A stretch of 64,000 nucleotides of DNA from Crassaminicella profunda (GTDB taxonomy: Bacteria > Bacillota > Clostridia > Peptostreptococcales > Thermotaleaceae), in NCBI RefSeq assembly GCF_019884785.1, contig NZ_CP082326.1:985355-1049354 (forward strand), in the 5' to 3' direction. Shown here piece after piece: positions 1 to 8,960 of the stretch. The notes under the pieces were generated by a model. That model saw nothing but the letters and a program-made list of their open reading frames with translations. It searched no databases and was not told the DNA's origin. Within the stretch, counting starts at the first letter, position 1, and the number at the start of each line of letters is the position of its first letter. The position numbers were made by a program, and so were the translations under genes.

Positions 1-1463
1 TTACATTCATTAGTCAGTGTGGACGAGAACTGAGAAAAAAAGAAGAAGGTATTTCAACTGCTGATAGTATTGAGGCTTTCAATATGGCAAAGGGGTTAGC
101 CGTTCTAAGGGACAAAATATCTTGCGGTGTTTATGAATTATTAGATGGTGTAACGAGTGTAATGGTCAAGGGAGAAATGAGTGTATCTAATAATTTTCCA
201 CTAGCTTCATTAAATAAACTGATGACGGGAGAAAGAATAGGAAAATTAAGTGAACAAGCTGAATTCCCCCCTATTGTTTTAGATTTTAGAAAGAAGTGTA
301 AAAAACTAAGATTAAATATCCATACATCTGTAAAGCAGGAAAAAATATTAGACATTCATAAAACAAAATCCCATAGAGAACAAAGTAAGTTTTTTCATAT
401 GATGAACTTTTTAGAAACAAACTTTTGTGTAAAAACAAAAGGACCAGATTATCTAGTCAACAAAGATACAAATTTAATAAGAGAAAAGTGGAACTATAGA
501 TGGAAATCTCAAGTTGAGAGTAAATTGATTGAGCATTCTGTTTATGGAGGAAGCTTAAAGGAAGCTGTATCAGAAATTTTATTAAAAAAAGTGAAGGATT
601 TAGGAGAGCATGGAAAAGAAGCAACCCTTATGATGATTCATGCAGCCATTATGGGGATTGAAGAAGTGTTTGAGTATATGCTACTAGAGCTAGAGACAAT
701 CCTTCAAAGGGATGGTTCTTTTTATTCCCTTACAGAAGCTTGTAGAAATTTAAACTTTCTTTATAAACAAAAATATTTAATGGATTTATCAAGTACAGAA
801 AAAATTGAAATCCTCCTAAAAAAAGCTTACGAAAAATCATCTTCATTTATATCAACTCTTTATAATATACAAAAAGATGATGAAAACAATACCATACAAA
901 TGCTAAAGGAACTTTATCAGCTATCAATGGATCATCGTTTACATCTAAATAATGAAATATATATAGACCAGCTAAAAACCTTAATAGGTAAAAAAGATGT
1001 GAACCCAGCATTAGAAGGAGCGGGGGTAGGAATCTTAATAGGAATGAATCAACTACGAGAGGATGAAGGAACAAAGAGGGCAAAAGGATATCTTTATGGT
1101 TCGGGAGAAAAGTTCTTTGAATCTGCTGCGTTTTTGAAGGGCCTTTTCAGTACGGCAAGGGATTTGATTTTGGGAAGTGGCAGCTTAATCAATGGGATTG
1201 ATCATATGCTAAAAAAGATTGAACATGAAGATTTTTTGAAGATCCTTCCCGAAATGCGTCTTGCCTTTAGCTTTTTTATTCCTAGAGAAATTGATGAAAT
1301 AGGAGAAAAAGTATCCGTATTGTACGGAACAAATAATAAAGAAATATTGAATAAAATGCCTTTAAATGAAAAAGAAATACTTTTAGCAAAAGAATTAGAT
1401 GCTTTTGCTAAAGAGCAATTAGCAAATTGGGGGATTATAGAGAGGGGGCAAGCTTTTGAATGA
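1..1463 (+). CDS. DUF5682 family protein, 5' end outside window
   Basis: The reading frame is open from base 3 without a stop, so the first in-frame ATG (84) is internal and the gene begins left of the window; 486 residues are visible. The signature running from the LMTGERIG segment to the IVLDFRKKCKKLRL segment matches my recollection of DUF5682 proteins, which occur in clusters with a MoxR AAA+ ATPase, a VWA protein and a SWIM zinc-finger protein. The molecular role is unknown. The stop codon overlaps the following VWA gene by 8 bases, so the two are probably translationally coupled. A MoxR ATPase would be expected just outside the left edge (inference). Family call fairly sure; function not known. 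Confidence 0.75.
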   Translation, partial: TFISQCGRELRKKEEGISTADSIEAFNMAKGLAVLRDKISCGVYELLDGVTSVMVKGEMSVSNNFPLASLNKLMTGERIGKLSEQAEFPPIVLDFRKKCKKLRLNIHTSVKQEKILDIHKTKSHREQSKFFHMMNFLETNFCVKTKGPDYLVNKDTNLIREKWNYRWKSQVESKLIEHSVYGGSLKEAVSEILLKKVKDLGEHGKEATLMMIHAAIMGIEEVFEYMLLELETILQRDGSFYSLTEACRNLNFLYKQKYLMDLSSTEKIEILLKKAYEKSSSFISTLYNIQKDDENNTIQMLKELYQLSMDHRLHLNNEIYIDQLKTLIGKKDVNPALEGAGVGILIGMNQLREDEGTKRAKGYLYGSGEKFFESAAFLKGLFSTARDLILGSGSLINGIDHMLKKIEHEDFLKILPEMRLAFSFFIPREIDEIGEKVSVLYGTNNKEILNKMPLNEKEILLAKELDAFAKEQLANWGIIERGQAFE

Positions 1464-2586
1464 TATAGAAACATTAAACCGCTGGAGGCTTATCCTTGGA
1501 AAATTTTCAGAAGATCATTTTGACTTTGGAGAAGATGGTTTTTTGTATAGAGAAATAGATGATGCAATGGATTTTTTATATGGAAGGGAATACGGAGAAA
1601 AGGAAGGGGTACGAGGAGAAGACAATAGGTCGGGCGGACGAGGAAATTCTATTTTGACAGTTCCAAGATGGATCACAAAAATAAGGGAGCTGTTTCCAAA
1701 AGAAACGGTTGAAATTCTTGAAAAGCATGCCCTTCATAAGTACGACCTTGTGGAGCTTTTAACAGATCAAGAAGTTTTAGAAAAATTAGAACCGAATATG
1801 GATCTTTTAAAAAGCATAATGCAAATGAAGCATATGATGAAGGGTGAGGTCTTAGAAAGTGCTAAGAAAATTATTAAGAAAGTGGCAAAAGAAATAGAAA
1901 AAAAGCTAGAGCAAGATATGAAAAATAGTATTGTTGGAAAAATAGATAAAAATAACAGAGGGGTTATAAAATCCATTCGAAATATAGACTTTAAAAGAAC
2001 GATTCATAAAAACCTAAAGAATTATGATATAGAAAGAAAACAATTAATTATTGATCAAGTGTATTTTAATAATAGGGTCAAAAGCTATAATAAGTATCAT
2101 GTGATTATAGCAGTAGATGAAAGTGGAAGTATGTTAGATTCAATTATACATAGTGCTGTAATGGCAGGTATATTTGCAAAACTTCCTATGCTCAAGACGA
2201 ACCTTATTATATTTGATACAAATGTAGTTGATTTATCTGATCATATAGATGACCCTGTAAGAACTCTTATGAGTGTTCAGCTAGGAGGAGGAACCCATAT
2301 TGCGAAAGCCCTTCAATATAGTAAGAGTCTTATTCAGAATCCATATAGAACCATGGTGGTAATGGTTACAGACTTATATGAAGGTGGACGCCTTACTGAC
2401 ATGTATAGACGAGCTAAGGATATTATAGATACAGGTGCCAAACTCATTGTTTTAACAGCTTTAGACGCACATTCAACACCTACTTATGATAAAAATGCTG
2501 CCCAAACTCTAAAGAACATGGGGGCAGAGGTAGCAGCATTAACACCGGAGGGATTAGCAAGATGGATAGGTCAAATCATTTCATAA
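1456..2586 (+). CDS. VWA (von Willebrand factor A) domain protein, CoxE-like
   Basis: A 376-residue cytoplasmic protein starting with TTG, preceded by GAGGGGG; no in-frame ATG lies nearby. Residues 1-210 are helical and charged, with a Lys/Glu-rich stretch around 130-165. The VWA domain spans about 216-376 and has a complete metal-ion-dependent adhesion site: DESGS at 221-225, a Thr in the GGGTH segment and an Asp in VTDLYEG. VWA proteins of this type act as adaptors for MoxR AAA+ ATPases. It overlaps the upstream DUF5682 gene by 8 bases and the downstream SWIM gene by 25 bases, which indicates one operon. The partner and target are inferred from context only. Confidence 0.85.
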   Translation: MNDIETLNRWRLILGKFSEDHFDFGEDGFLYREIDDAMDFLYGREYGEKEGVRGEDNRSGGRGNSILTVPRWITKIRELFPKETVEILEKHALHKYDLVELLTDQEVLEKLEPNMDLLKSIMQMKHMMKGEVLESAKKIIKKVAKEIEKKLEQDMKNSIVGKIDKNNRGVIKSIRNIDFKRTIHKNLKNYDIERKQLIIDQVYFNNRVKSYNKYHVIIAVDESGSMLDSIIHSAVMAGIFAKLPMLKTNLIIFDTNVVDLSDHIDDPVRTLMSVQLGGGTHIAKALQYSKSLIQNPYRTMVVMVTDLYEGGRLTDMYRRAKDIIDTGAKLIVLTALDAHSTPTYDKNAAQTLKNMGAEVAALTPEGLARWIGQIIS

Positions 2587-4292
2587 AAAGCTTCAAAGAT
2601 TTTATCCTTTCATGTGATGAAACTTATCTCATTGATGCTGCCAATAAAGGGCTTTATAAAAGGGCTTTAAAGGAAATAGATAAGGAAAATACTGTAGAGG
2701 TAGAAATAAAAGAAGATAAAGTGATTTGTAAATTAGAGGATGAAACTGTATGTGAGCTAACAGACCATATAGGAAAATACAAATGCAGTTGTCCATCAAG
2801 AAATATCTGTAAACATGTACTTATAAGTATTATATATATACAAAGGAATATAAATGAAATATTTAGAGAAAACTCAGAAAGTGATATAAAGAAAACTGAT
2901 CGTCAAATAAAAGTATTAGAAGAAAAAATATTAGAAAAAAAGGACTTTTCTTGGATTTTAAATTATGATCTTCATGAAATAAAGAAAAGGATTACGAAAA
3001 AGGAATTTAGCGATATTTTATTTAGAGTAAAATTCGGCATAGAAGTAGAAATCAAAGAGGAAAACTTTTTAGTGGTTTATTTAAAAGATTGGGATATAAG
3101 GGTTCGTTTTACAGAAAACCCTTCATTAGATAGGATTATTTGTACTTGCAAGGAAAAAGATTTTTGCATACATAAAGCAGAAGCTATGATTCATTATAAG
3201 CTGTATAAAAAGCATATTCATATGAATGAGATTTATGAATCCATAGATATAAAAATATGTAAAGAAGCTTTACAAGAAGTAAGAAAATTGATAAGTGAGA
3301 TTACCATAATAGGCTTATCGAGATTGCCTGAAAATATATTAAAAAGAATCGAAAATACAGCTGTGTTTTGTCATAGTAAAGATTTAGTAAGACTTGAAAA
3401 GCTTTTAAGGAGTTTGAAAAGTCAATTGGAACTATATTTTCATAAACATGCTAGTTTTTCTAAAGAAGCTGTAAGAAAATTGATTACGAGAATATATAAT
3501 ATATCCATAGGGATAGAAAAAGCTCCTTCTAATAGGGTAAAGAAAAATCTCATAGGAGAACATAAAACAAGCTATACAGAAATACCACCTGTAACTCTTT
3601 GTGGTATGGGGGCAGGAGCATGGAAATCGAATTCAGGATATGCTGGTATTACCTATTATTTTTTCAATGAAAAGAGAAAATTATGGATGACGTATATAGC
3701 CATGAAGCCAACTTATTATGAAGGAGTAGGTATAAACATAGTAACTATGTACAAAAGTAAAGCCCCTTGGAATATGGAAAATTCTATGGAAAACATTTCA
3801 AAAGATAAGATTCAACTAAAACATTGTAAAGTAAATAAAAACTATAGAATATCTTCATCAGAAGAAACAATAGGAAATATGATAGAAAAAACGAATATAA
3901 ATAAAATAGACTGTGGAAATATATTGTATGAGGATTGGAGAGTTTTAATAAAAAATATACAAAAGCATTTTCATTATAAGCTTTTGGAAGAGGAAGAAAA
4001 TATAAATCTTGTTTTACTAAAAGTGTATAGATGGGGAAAAAGTAGTTTTGATTCTATTAATCAAGTTTTTAAATTGCCTATTTATGATAAAAATAATCAA
4101 ATAATCTGCATCCTTTTAAAATTTAATACTGATAACAAAGGATTGATTAATAGATTAGAAAGCATGGAAAAATATAAAAAATTTGGAGATATACTTTTAG
4201 GAAAGATTTATAGATTTGAAGGAAATTATGTGATTGACCCTATTACTATGTACTATGAGAATGGGGAAATGATCAACTTAACATTAGAATAA
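2562..4292 (+). CDS. SWIM zinc-finger protein
   Basis: A 576-residue protein. A SWIM motif (CxCx(n)CxH) is seen near residues 84-95 as CSCPSRNICKH, and a second, similar cluster occurs near residue 195 as CTCKEKDFCIH. The rest has no motif I recognise. SWIM fingers bind DNA or protein; in MoxR/VWA clusters their role is not established. The ATG lies inside the end of the VWA gene (25-base overlap), showing tight coupling. The gene is very A/T-rich, like its neighbours, with no sign of recent transfer. A 33-base gap and a new ribosome-binding site separate it from the small gene downstream. Confidence 0.8.
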   Translation: MDRSNHFIKSFKDFILSCDETYLIDAANKGLYKRALKEIDKENTVEVEIKEDKVICKLEDETVCELTDHIGKYKCSCPSRNICKHVLISIIYIQRNINEIFRENSESDIKKTDRQIKVLEEKILEKKDFSWILNYDLHEIKKRITKKEFSDILFRVKFGIEVEIKEENFLVVYLKDWDIRVRFTENPSLDRIICTCKEKDFCIHKAEAMIHYKLYKKHIHMNEIYESIDIKICKEALQEVRKLISEITIIGLSRLPENILKRIENTAVFCHSKDLVRLEKLLRSLKSQLELYFHKHASFSKEAVRKLITRIYNISIGIEKAPSNRVKKNLIGEHKTSYTEIPPVTLCGMGAGAWKSNSGYAGITYYFFNEKRKLWMTYIAMKPTYYEGVGINIVTMYKSKAPWNMENSMENISKDKIQLKHCKVNKNYRISSSEETIGNMIEKTNINKIDCGNILYEDWRVLIKNIQKHFHYKLLEEEENINLVLLKVYRWGKSSFDSINQVFKLPIYDKNNQIICILLKFNTDNKGLINRLESMEKYKKFGDILLGKIYRFEGNYVIDPITMYYENGEMINLTLE

Positions 4293-4325
4293 TTGAATAA
4301 GCAAAATTTATAGGAGTGTTTCCAC

Positions 4326-4631
4326 ATGGAATTAGAAAATAAATATAATATAAAAGGAATTATAGAAGAACTAGAACAAATTATAAATGATTTATTTTTA
4401 AGTGGTTTAGGAATCGTCTATGAAAATACAATGGAGGATATGAAAAACTTAGTAGAAAAATGTAGAGACATAGGTTTAACTTTTGCTGGAGAAAAATTAG
4501 AAGATATGATGAAGGAACTTAGTAAAAAGGAGCATAGCGTAAGTTTTGACTATTCAAAGGTAGTAAAGGATTATCATGCTTTGAGTGGGTATGTAGATAT
4601 TGTAATAAGTAAAATAGAAGATTTAGGGTGA
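4326..4631 (+). CDS. small helical protein of unknown function, last gene of the MoxR-type cluster
   Basis: A 101-residue protein with a good ribosome-binding site (AGGAGTG, 8 bases before ATG). It is rich in Glu, Lys and Leu, and probably all-helical, with no cysteine cluster, signal peptide or membrane segment. I do not recognise the family. It follows the SWIM gene by 33 bases and is followed by a strong terminator, so it is most likely the last gene of the DUF5682/VWA/SWIM operon and may be a small subunit or regulator of that system (inference). Confidence 0.6.
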   Translation: MELENKYNIKGIIEELEQIINDLFLSGLGIVYENTMEDMKNLVEKCRDIGLTFAGEKLEDMMKELSKKEHSVSFDYSKVVKDYHALSGYVDIVISKIEDLG

Positions 4632-4670
4632 TAAGTGAGCTTTGTAGAAGAATTTAATAGAGAATCTAGA

Positions 4671-4715
4671 AAAGGTAAAAATGACACGTATAAAGGTGTC
4701 GTTTTTACCTTTTTT
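4671..4715 (+). terminator. rho-independent terminator after the DUF5682/VWA/SWIM operon
   Basis: A hairpin with arms AGGTAAAAATGACAC and GTGTCGTTTTTACCT (one G-T pair) is followed directly by a run of T. It ends the upstream operon. Confidence 0.85.
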
Positions 4716-4750
4716 GGTTCGATAATAACATTACGTAGATATGAAGTAGT

Positions 4751-4771
4751 AACTATAATATTGTTATAGTT
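4751..4771. promoter_or_regulatory. palindrome overlapping the nhaC promoter
   Basis: Perfect 8-base arms AACTATAA and TTATAGTT are separated by TATTG. The left arm contains the -10-like TATAAT, and the site lies about 40 bases before the antiporter start. This suits a repressor-binding site; the regulator is unknown. Confidence 0.4.
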
Positions 4772-4809
4772 AAATTTTAGTGTTTAAAATATTTGAGGAG
4801 GTGCAACTT

Positions 4810-6156
4810 ATGGAAATTGGTTGGTTATCGCTGTTACCAATAGTATTAGCCATTATATTAGCATTTACAATCAAGGATGTCTTTATTTCTTTGTTAACAG
4901 GAATTATTGTCTCAGGTATCATTCTAGATGTTAAAAATAAATCACTCTCTTTAGGTTTCAATAGTATATATAAAGTTTTTCAAGATGATTATGCTGCTAA
5001 ATCCATTTTATTTTGTTTAATAATTGGAGGATTTGTATATGTAATTGAAGCATCTGGTGGTGTGCATGGGATGGTTGAGTATCTAACGAAGAAAAAGCAA
5101 GTGGTAAAGTCTCAAAGGGGAGTACAATTAATTACGTATTTTATTGGTATACTTATGTTTATTGATGCGACCAGCTCTGTTGTAATTTCAGGTGTTGCTG
5201 CAAGACCATTATTTGACTATTTTCATGTATCAAGAGAGAAATTAGCTTATATAACGGATTCTACATCTTCTCCTGTTGCTTGGTTAGTACCCTTTAATAG
5301 TGCTGGAGCATTTTTAATAGCAATGATTAGTGCTCAAGTTTCAGCGGGTACTTTAGATGTAGATCCTATGAATACAATTATTGCGACAATACCGTTTCAA
5401 TTGTATGGGATTGTATCTATACTCATAGTGGGTGTTGTAATTTTCCTAGATAAAGATGGAATTAAGGAAAATAAAACTGTGAACAATAAATCAACAAAGA
5501 TTGTTTACGATGGCAATTATACACCCAAAATTAAGAATATATTAGTACCAATAATTCTATTAGTGGGTTTAATAGTTGGAATAATGATTGTAACGGGTGA
5601 TGGATCTACTGGCATTTATATTGGGGTTATTATGACATTGATTTTGACAGGCATATATTATGTTGTACAAGGCGTTACAGATTTAAAAACTTATTCTGAA
5701 TGGGTTATAAAAGGTATGTCAAACTATTTAGGAGTAACTATGATTTTAACTCTAGCTTTTGCATTTAGTAACTTAGTTAGTGAGTTAGGGACTGGTGCAT
5801 ATATTGCATCTATAAGTGGGAGTATTAATCCGATTTTCATACCTGCTATGGTCTTTGTTTTAGGTGCAATCATGTCTTTTGCTACAGGAACAAGTGGAGG
5901 AACTGTAGGAATTTTAATTCCAATTGTTTTCCCTATGGCAGTTTCGCTTCAAGTTGCAATTCCTGTTGTTCTTGGTGCTATCATTTCAGGAGGTTTGTTT
6001 GGAGATCACTGTTCACCCATTTCGGACTCAACCATATTATCGTCTATGATTGCTGAAGTACAAGTGATGGATCATGTTACAACTCAAATGCCATATGCAT
6101 TGATTGCAGCTACAATAAGTTGTGTTGGATTCCTTATTTTAGGGGTTGTCATTTAA
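4810..6156 (+). CDS. nhaC: Na+/H+ antiporter, NhaC family
   Basis: A 448-residue polytopic membrane protein with about 11 hydrophobic segments. The C-terminal GDHCSPISDSTILSS motif and the ATGTSGGTVGIL segment are typical of the NhaC antiporter family, which exchanges external protons for internal sodium (some members exchange malate and lactate instead). The ATG at 4810 is chosen because GAGGAGGTG lies 7 bases before it; an upstream GTG at 4780 would place that site inside the gene. It is monocistronic: a terminator lies before it and a separate gene with its own ribosome-binding site follows 175 bases later. A palindrome overlaps the promoter. The exact substrate cannot be decided from sequence. 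Confidence 0.85.
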   Translation: MEIGWLSLLPIVLAIILAFTIKDVFISLLTGIIVSGIILDVKNKSLSLGFNSIYKVFQDDYAAKSILFCLIIGGFVYVIEASGGVHGMVEYLTKKKQVVKSQRGVQLITYFIGILMFIDATSSVVISGVAARPLFDYFHVSREKLAYITDSTSSPVAWLVPFNSAGAFLIAMISAQVSAGTLDVDPMNTIIATIPFQLYGIVSILIVGVVIFLDKDGIKENKTVNNKSTKIVYDGNYTPKIKNILVPIILLVGLIVGIMIVTGDGSTGIYIGVIMTLILTGIYYVVQGVTDLKTYSEWVIKGMSNYLGVTMILTLAFAFSNLVSELGTGAYIASISGSINPIFIPAMVFVLGAIMSFATGTSGGTVGILIPIVFPMAVSLQVAIPVVLGAIISGGLFGDHCSPISDSTILSSMIAEVQVMDHVTTQMPYALIAATISCVGFLILGVVI

Positions 6157-6331
6157 TTTAAATATAGAACTTATAATTAAAAAGCAGGTGTGTGAGATTT
6201 TATTTGAAAGGTATTATAGTTTTATAATGGATTATTAACTCAAAAAGGATTTCTAAAACAATATAATTTTATAAAATGAATAGAAAAAATAAATCTTAAA
6301 ATAAAATAAATTTTAAACTATGGAGGTAATT

Positions 6332-7009
6332 ATGGAAATTAAAGAAATTTATAAACTTATAGAAAACATCGGGGTATTTGTTTTTTCAACGATTAATGGA
6401 GATGAAGTACATTCAAGAATAGCTCACTTTAATGGATGTGATGATGATGGAATCTATTTTAGAACAATGATGAATAAACCATTTGGGAAACAATTAATTG
6501 AGACAGGAAAAGTGACAGTCTGTGGAATAACAAATAATAAATGTTTAGGATATGAAGAAGATGGTACTCCCAACTTTCCACCAAGTTATACAATACGCTT
6601 GATTGGACATGTTAAAAGAGTAGCACCAGAAATTATAAAAGAAAAATCAAAAACGAATAAGGCATTTTTGAGTGCTGCTAATGATATTGATAAATACCCT
6701 GCTATGGCAGAAGGAAATTTTGTGTTATATAGAGCAAAGGGAGAAATTTTTGACGTAGATTTTGATTGTATTAATCGAGATCATAAACTTTTAAGAAAAA
6801 GATTTTCCTTTGGAGGAGCTCCCTTTAATCCAGCAGGTGTGATAATTACAGATAAGTGTATTGAATGTGGCAAATGTAAAGAGGTGTGTACTTTCAAGGC
6901 AATTGAAGAAGGCTCTCCTTTTAAGATACGAGAGAACCGCTGTGATGATTGTGGAAGCTGCCTATTGGCATGTCCAGTTAATGCAATTGAAGAGTCTTTG
7001 ATATTTTAA
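6332..7009 (+). CDS. PPOX-type flavin-binding protein fused to a 2x[4Fe-4S] ferredoxin domain
   Basis: 225 residues. Residues about 1-140 form a pyridoxamine-5'-phosphate-oxidase-like split barrel, which in this family usually binds FMN. Residues about 168-225 carry two cysteine motifs, CIECGKCKEVC and CDDCGSCLLAC, for two [4Fe-4S] clusters. Such fusions are presumed small flavin reductases or electron-transfer proteins of anaerobes. The start at 6332 follows TATGGAGG at the right spacing; the ATG at 6320 would sit within that site. It stands alone between nhaC and an AraC regulator and could be controlled by the latter (inference). The donor and substrate are unknown. Confidence 0.8.
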   Translation: MEIKEIYKLIENIGVFVFSTINGDEVHSRIAHFNGCDDDGIYFRTMMNKPFGKQLIETGKVTVCGITNNKCLGYEEDGTPNFPPSYTIRLIGHVKRVAPEIIKEKSKTNKAFLSAANDIDKYPAMAEGNFVLYRAKGEIFDVDFDCINRDHKLLRKRFSFGGAPFNPAGVIITDKCIECGKCKEVCTFKAIEEGSPFKIRENRCDDCGSCLLACPVNAIEESLIF

Positions 7010-7066
7010 TGATACAGTAATTATATTTATGGGTAGTAAAATATTTACCCTAAGTAAGGAGAGTAT

Positions 7067-7939
7067 ATGAAAAAAGTTGAACGGATACAATTCAAATTTA
7101 CGAAAAAAAGATTACTTGGTTTTGAAATCATTCCTTTTAAGGAATTTCTAAAACCAAGCAAGATGCCTATTCTTATAAAACCATATAGGATAGAATTTTA
7201 TAATATAATTTTTGTAGTAAAAGGCGAAGGACTGCATGAAATTGATTTTGTTGAATATCCCTATCATACTGGGGATCTCATTTTAATATCTAAGGATAGA
7301 GTACATAGATTTCATTATAACGAGAATTTAGAAGGGTATTTTATTATGTTTACTGAAGAATTCTTATATGAATTTTTAGGAGATAATACAGTAGAAATTT
7401 TAGATTTATTTAAGCAAACATATATGAATCCAATAGTGAAATTTTTGAGTAAAACACAATCCCTTGAAAATGATCAATTAAGGCTTTTGTATAACTTTTA
7501 TTCACAAAGGGATATGGAATTAAGGGTTGAAATTATTAGTTCAACTTTTAGAACTCTAATGCTACTTATAAAACAGAAATATTTAAAAATAGATAAAGTA
7601 ATCAAGCAGAAAAATAATAATATATTTTTACAGTTTGCCAACTTAGTGGATAAACATATGAAAGAGATCAAGACTGTTGAATCTTATGCAGATATGATGT
7701 ATGTATCAAAGAAAACTGTTAATCTCATGACACGTAAAGCAGTAGATATGTCTGCAAAACAATTTATTATCAATCGTTTGATTTTAGAAATAAAGCGTAA
7801 CTTATGTTTTGAAAATAAGAGTATCGGTGAAATTTCTGATGAATTAGGTTTTACTGAGTCTTCTAATATGACAAAATTCTTTAAGAAATATGCTGGTATT
7901 ACACCAAAAGAATTTAGAAAAATAAATAAGTATGAGTAG
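7067..7939 (+). CDS. AraC-family transcriptional regulator
   Basis: 290 residues. The N-terminal part (about 20-130) resembles a cupin ligand-binding domain (YPYHTGDLILISKDRVHRF). The C-terminal 100 residues contain two helix-turn-helix motifs, the second with the typical IGEISDELGFTESSNMTKFFKKYAGITPKEFRK pattern (key residues: Ile-Gly-Glu-Ile, Gly-Phe, Phe-Lys-Lys, Thr-Pro). Such proteins usually activate a nearby gene when a small effector binds. The ribosome-binding site is AAGGAGAG. The likely target is the PPOX-ferredoxin gene just upstream, but no operator was identified. Confidence 0.85.
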   Translation: MKKVERIQFKFTKKRLLGFEIIPFKEFLKPSKMPILIKPYRIEFYNIIFVVKGEGLHEIDFVEYPYHTGDLILISKDRVHRFHYNENLEGYFIMFTEEFLYEFLGDNTVEILDLFKQTYMNPIVKFLSKTQSLENDQLRLLYNFYSQRDMELRVEIISSTFRTLMLLIKQKYLKIDKVIKQKNNNIFLQFANLVDKHMKEIKTVESYADMMYVSKKTVNLMTRKAVDMSAKQFIINRLILEIKRNLCFENKSIGEISDELGFTESSNMTKFFKKYAGITPKEFRKINKYE

Positions 7940-8392
7940 TTATTTATTTAGGATTGGAAAAGAATTACTTCTGCGGGTAGGTCTTTATGTATGTATTTTA
8001 ATACTATATAATAATTTTAATCTTATGTTCAAAATTTACTTTCTTTGTTAATGATATTGGCACAATATTATGAAACAATCGAATATAACAGCACAGTTAG
8101 TTGTACTAATGGCAGCCATACTATGGGGAACAACAGGTTGTTATTATATTCCTTTTGTGAATAATTTTGTTAAGCATATAGCTAATTTATTTAATTAATT
8201 CATCCAAGAAGACCTTAGAGGAAGTCTTGTCAATATGAAAAGACTATGATAGTATATAAACCTATGATAAACTCTATATGTTTTTTTGTAAATTTCAATT
8301 TTGTAATGAGTATTCTTAGGAAGCGATAAAGAGGAAATTGAAAATAATTTATATATATTAGAGTTAAAATAACGAATGGAGGAAGTGAAATT
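7940..8392. other. 453-bp gap with decayed sequence
   Basis: This stretch is A/T-rich and holds no intact gene. The only recognisable content is the DMT-permease remnant near 8068-8198. The end of the gap (8373-8392) carries the ribosome-binding site GGAGGAAG of the PhnA-like gene. Confidence 0.5.
8068..8198 (+). pseudogene. remnant of an EamA/DMT-family permease N-terminus
   Basis: The conceptual peptide contains VLMAAILWGTTGCYYIPF, which closely resembles the first membrane helix of EamA-type drug/metabolite transporters (AAxLWGTTG). A start-like ATG at 8068 and the hydrophobic part appear to be in different frames, and a stop follows after about 40 codons; no further transporter sequence is present. 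The fragment is a degraded gene end left by deletion. Exact limits and the frame shift are approximate. Confidence 0.5.
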
Positions 8393-8737
8393 ATGGTTGA
8401 TTTACCAAATTGCCCAAAATGTAATTCAGAATATACTTATGAAGACGGAAGTCTTTTAGTTTGTCCAGAATGTGCCCATGAGTGGACTTTAGAATCAGAA
8501 AATAATGAAGATGAAGAGATTGTAAAAGATGCAAATGGAAATGTGTTAAAGGATGGGGATTCTGTAACAGTAATCAAAGACCTTAAAGTAAAGGGAAGTT
8601 CATCAAGTATAAAAATAGGTACAAAAGTAAAAAACATACGTTTAATTCATAATCCATCTGATGGACATGATATTGATTGTAAAATAGATGGATTTGGAGC
8701 TATGAAGTTAAAGTCAAGTGTTGTTAAAAAGGCATAA
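8393..8737 (+). CDS. PhnA/YjdM-like zinc-ribbon protein
   Basis: 114 residues. The N-terminus has a zinc ribbon with CxxC pairs at Cys7/Cys10 and Cys24/Cys27, followed by an acidic linker and a C-terminal domain with [23 protein letters not shown]-type sequence typical of the PhnA (YjdM) family. Despite the historic link with alkylphosphonate use, the function of this family is not settled and no phosphonate genes are nearby. The gene has its own GGAGGAAG ribosome-binding site and a terminator, so it is a single-gene transcription unit. Confidence 0.85.
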   Translation: MVDLPNCPKCNSEYTYEDGSLLVCPECAHEWTLESENNEDEEIVKDANGNVLKDGDSVTVIKDLKVKGSSSSIKIGTKVKNIRLIHNPSDGHDIDCKIDGFGAMKLKSSVVKKA

Positions 8738-8781
8738 ATGTGGTTTTAACCCAATAAAACCCAAATAGTTTTTATAGATTA

Positions 8782-8810
8782 AGTTAGGTGTTAAGCCTAG
8801 CTTTTTTTTT
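8782..8810 (+). terminator. terminator after the PhnA-like gene
   Basis: Arms AGTTAGG and CCTAGCT (one G-T pair) with a 7-base loop are followed by nine T residues. Confidence 0.75.
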
Positions 8811-8960
8811 GGAAATATTTGAATTTAAAATGTAGTTAAAAGTTAAATGATTATAATTTGAAAACGACCTTTATGATTGTTAGGGTGAATGATATCATAA
8901 ATAAGAGAGCGTTTTATGAAATTCCCTAAAAATGATCATGTTAGGAGACGATTATAAAAA

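Noticed and set aside
4780-4809. Longer N-terminus of the NhaC antiporter from a GTG at 4780
   Set aside because: The GAGGAGGTG ribosome-binding site for the ATG at 4810 lies inside this extension.
8393-8737. Phosphonate-degradation gene
   Set aside because: The PhnA family name is historic; no phosphonate-lyase or hydrolase gene is nearby.
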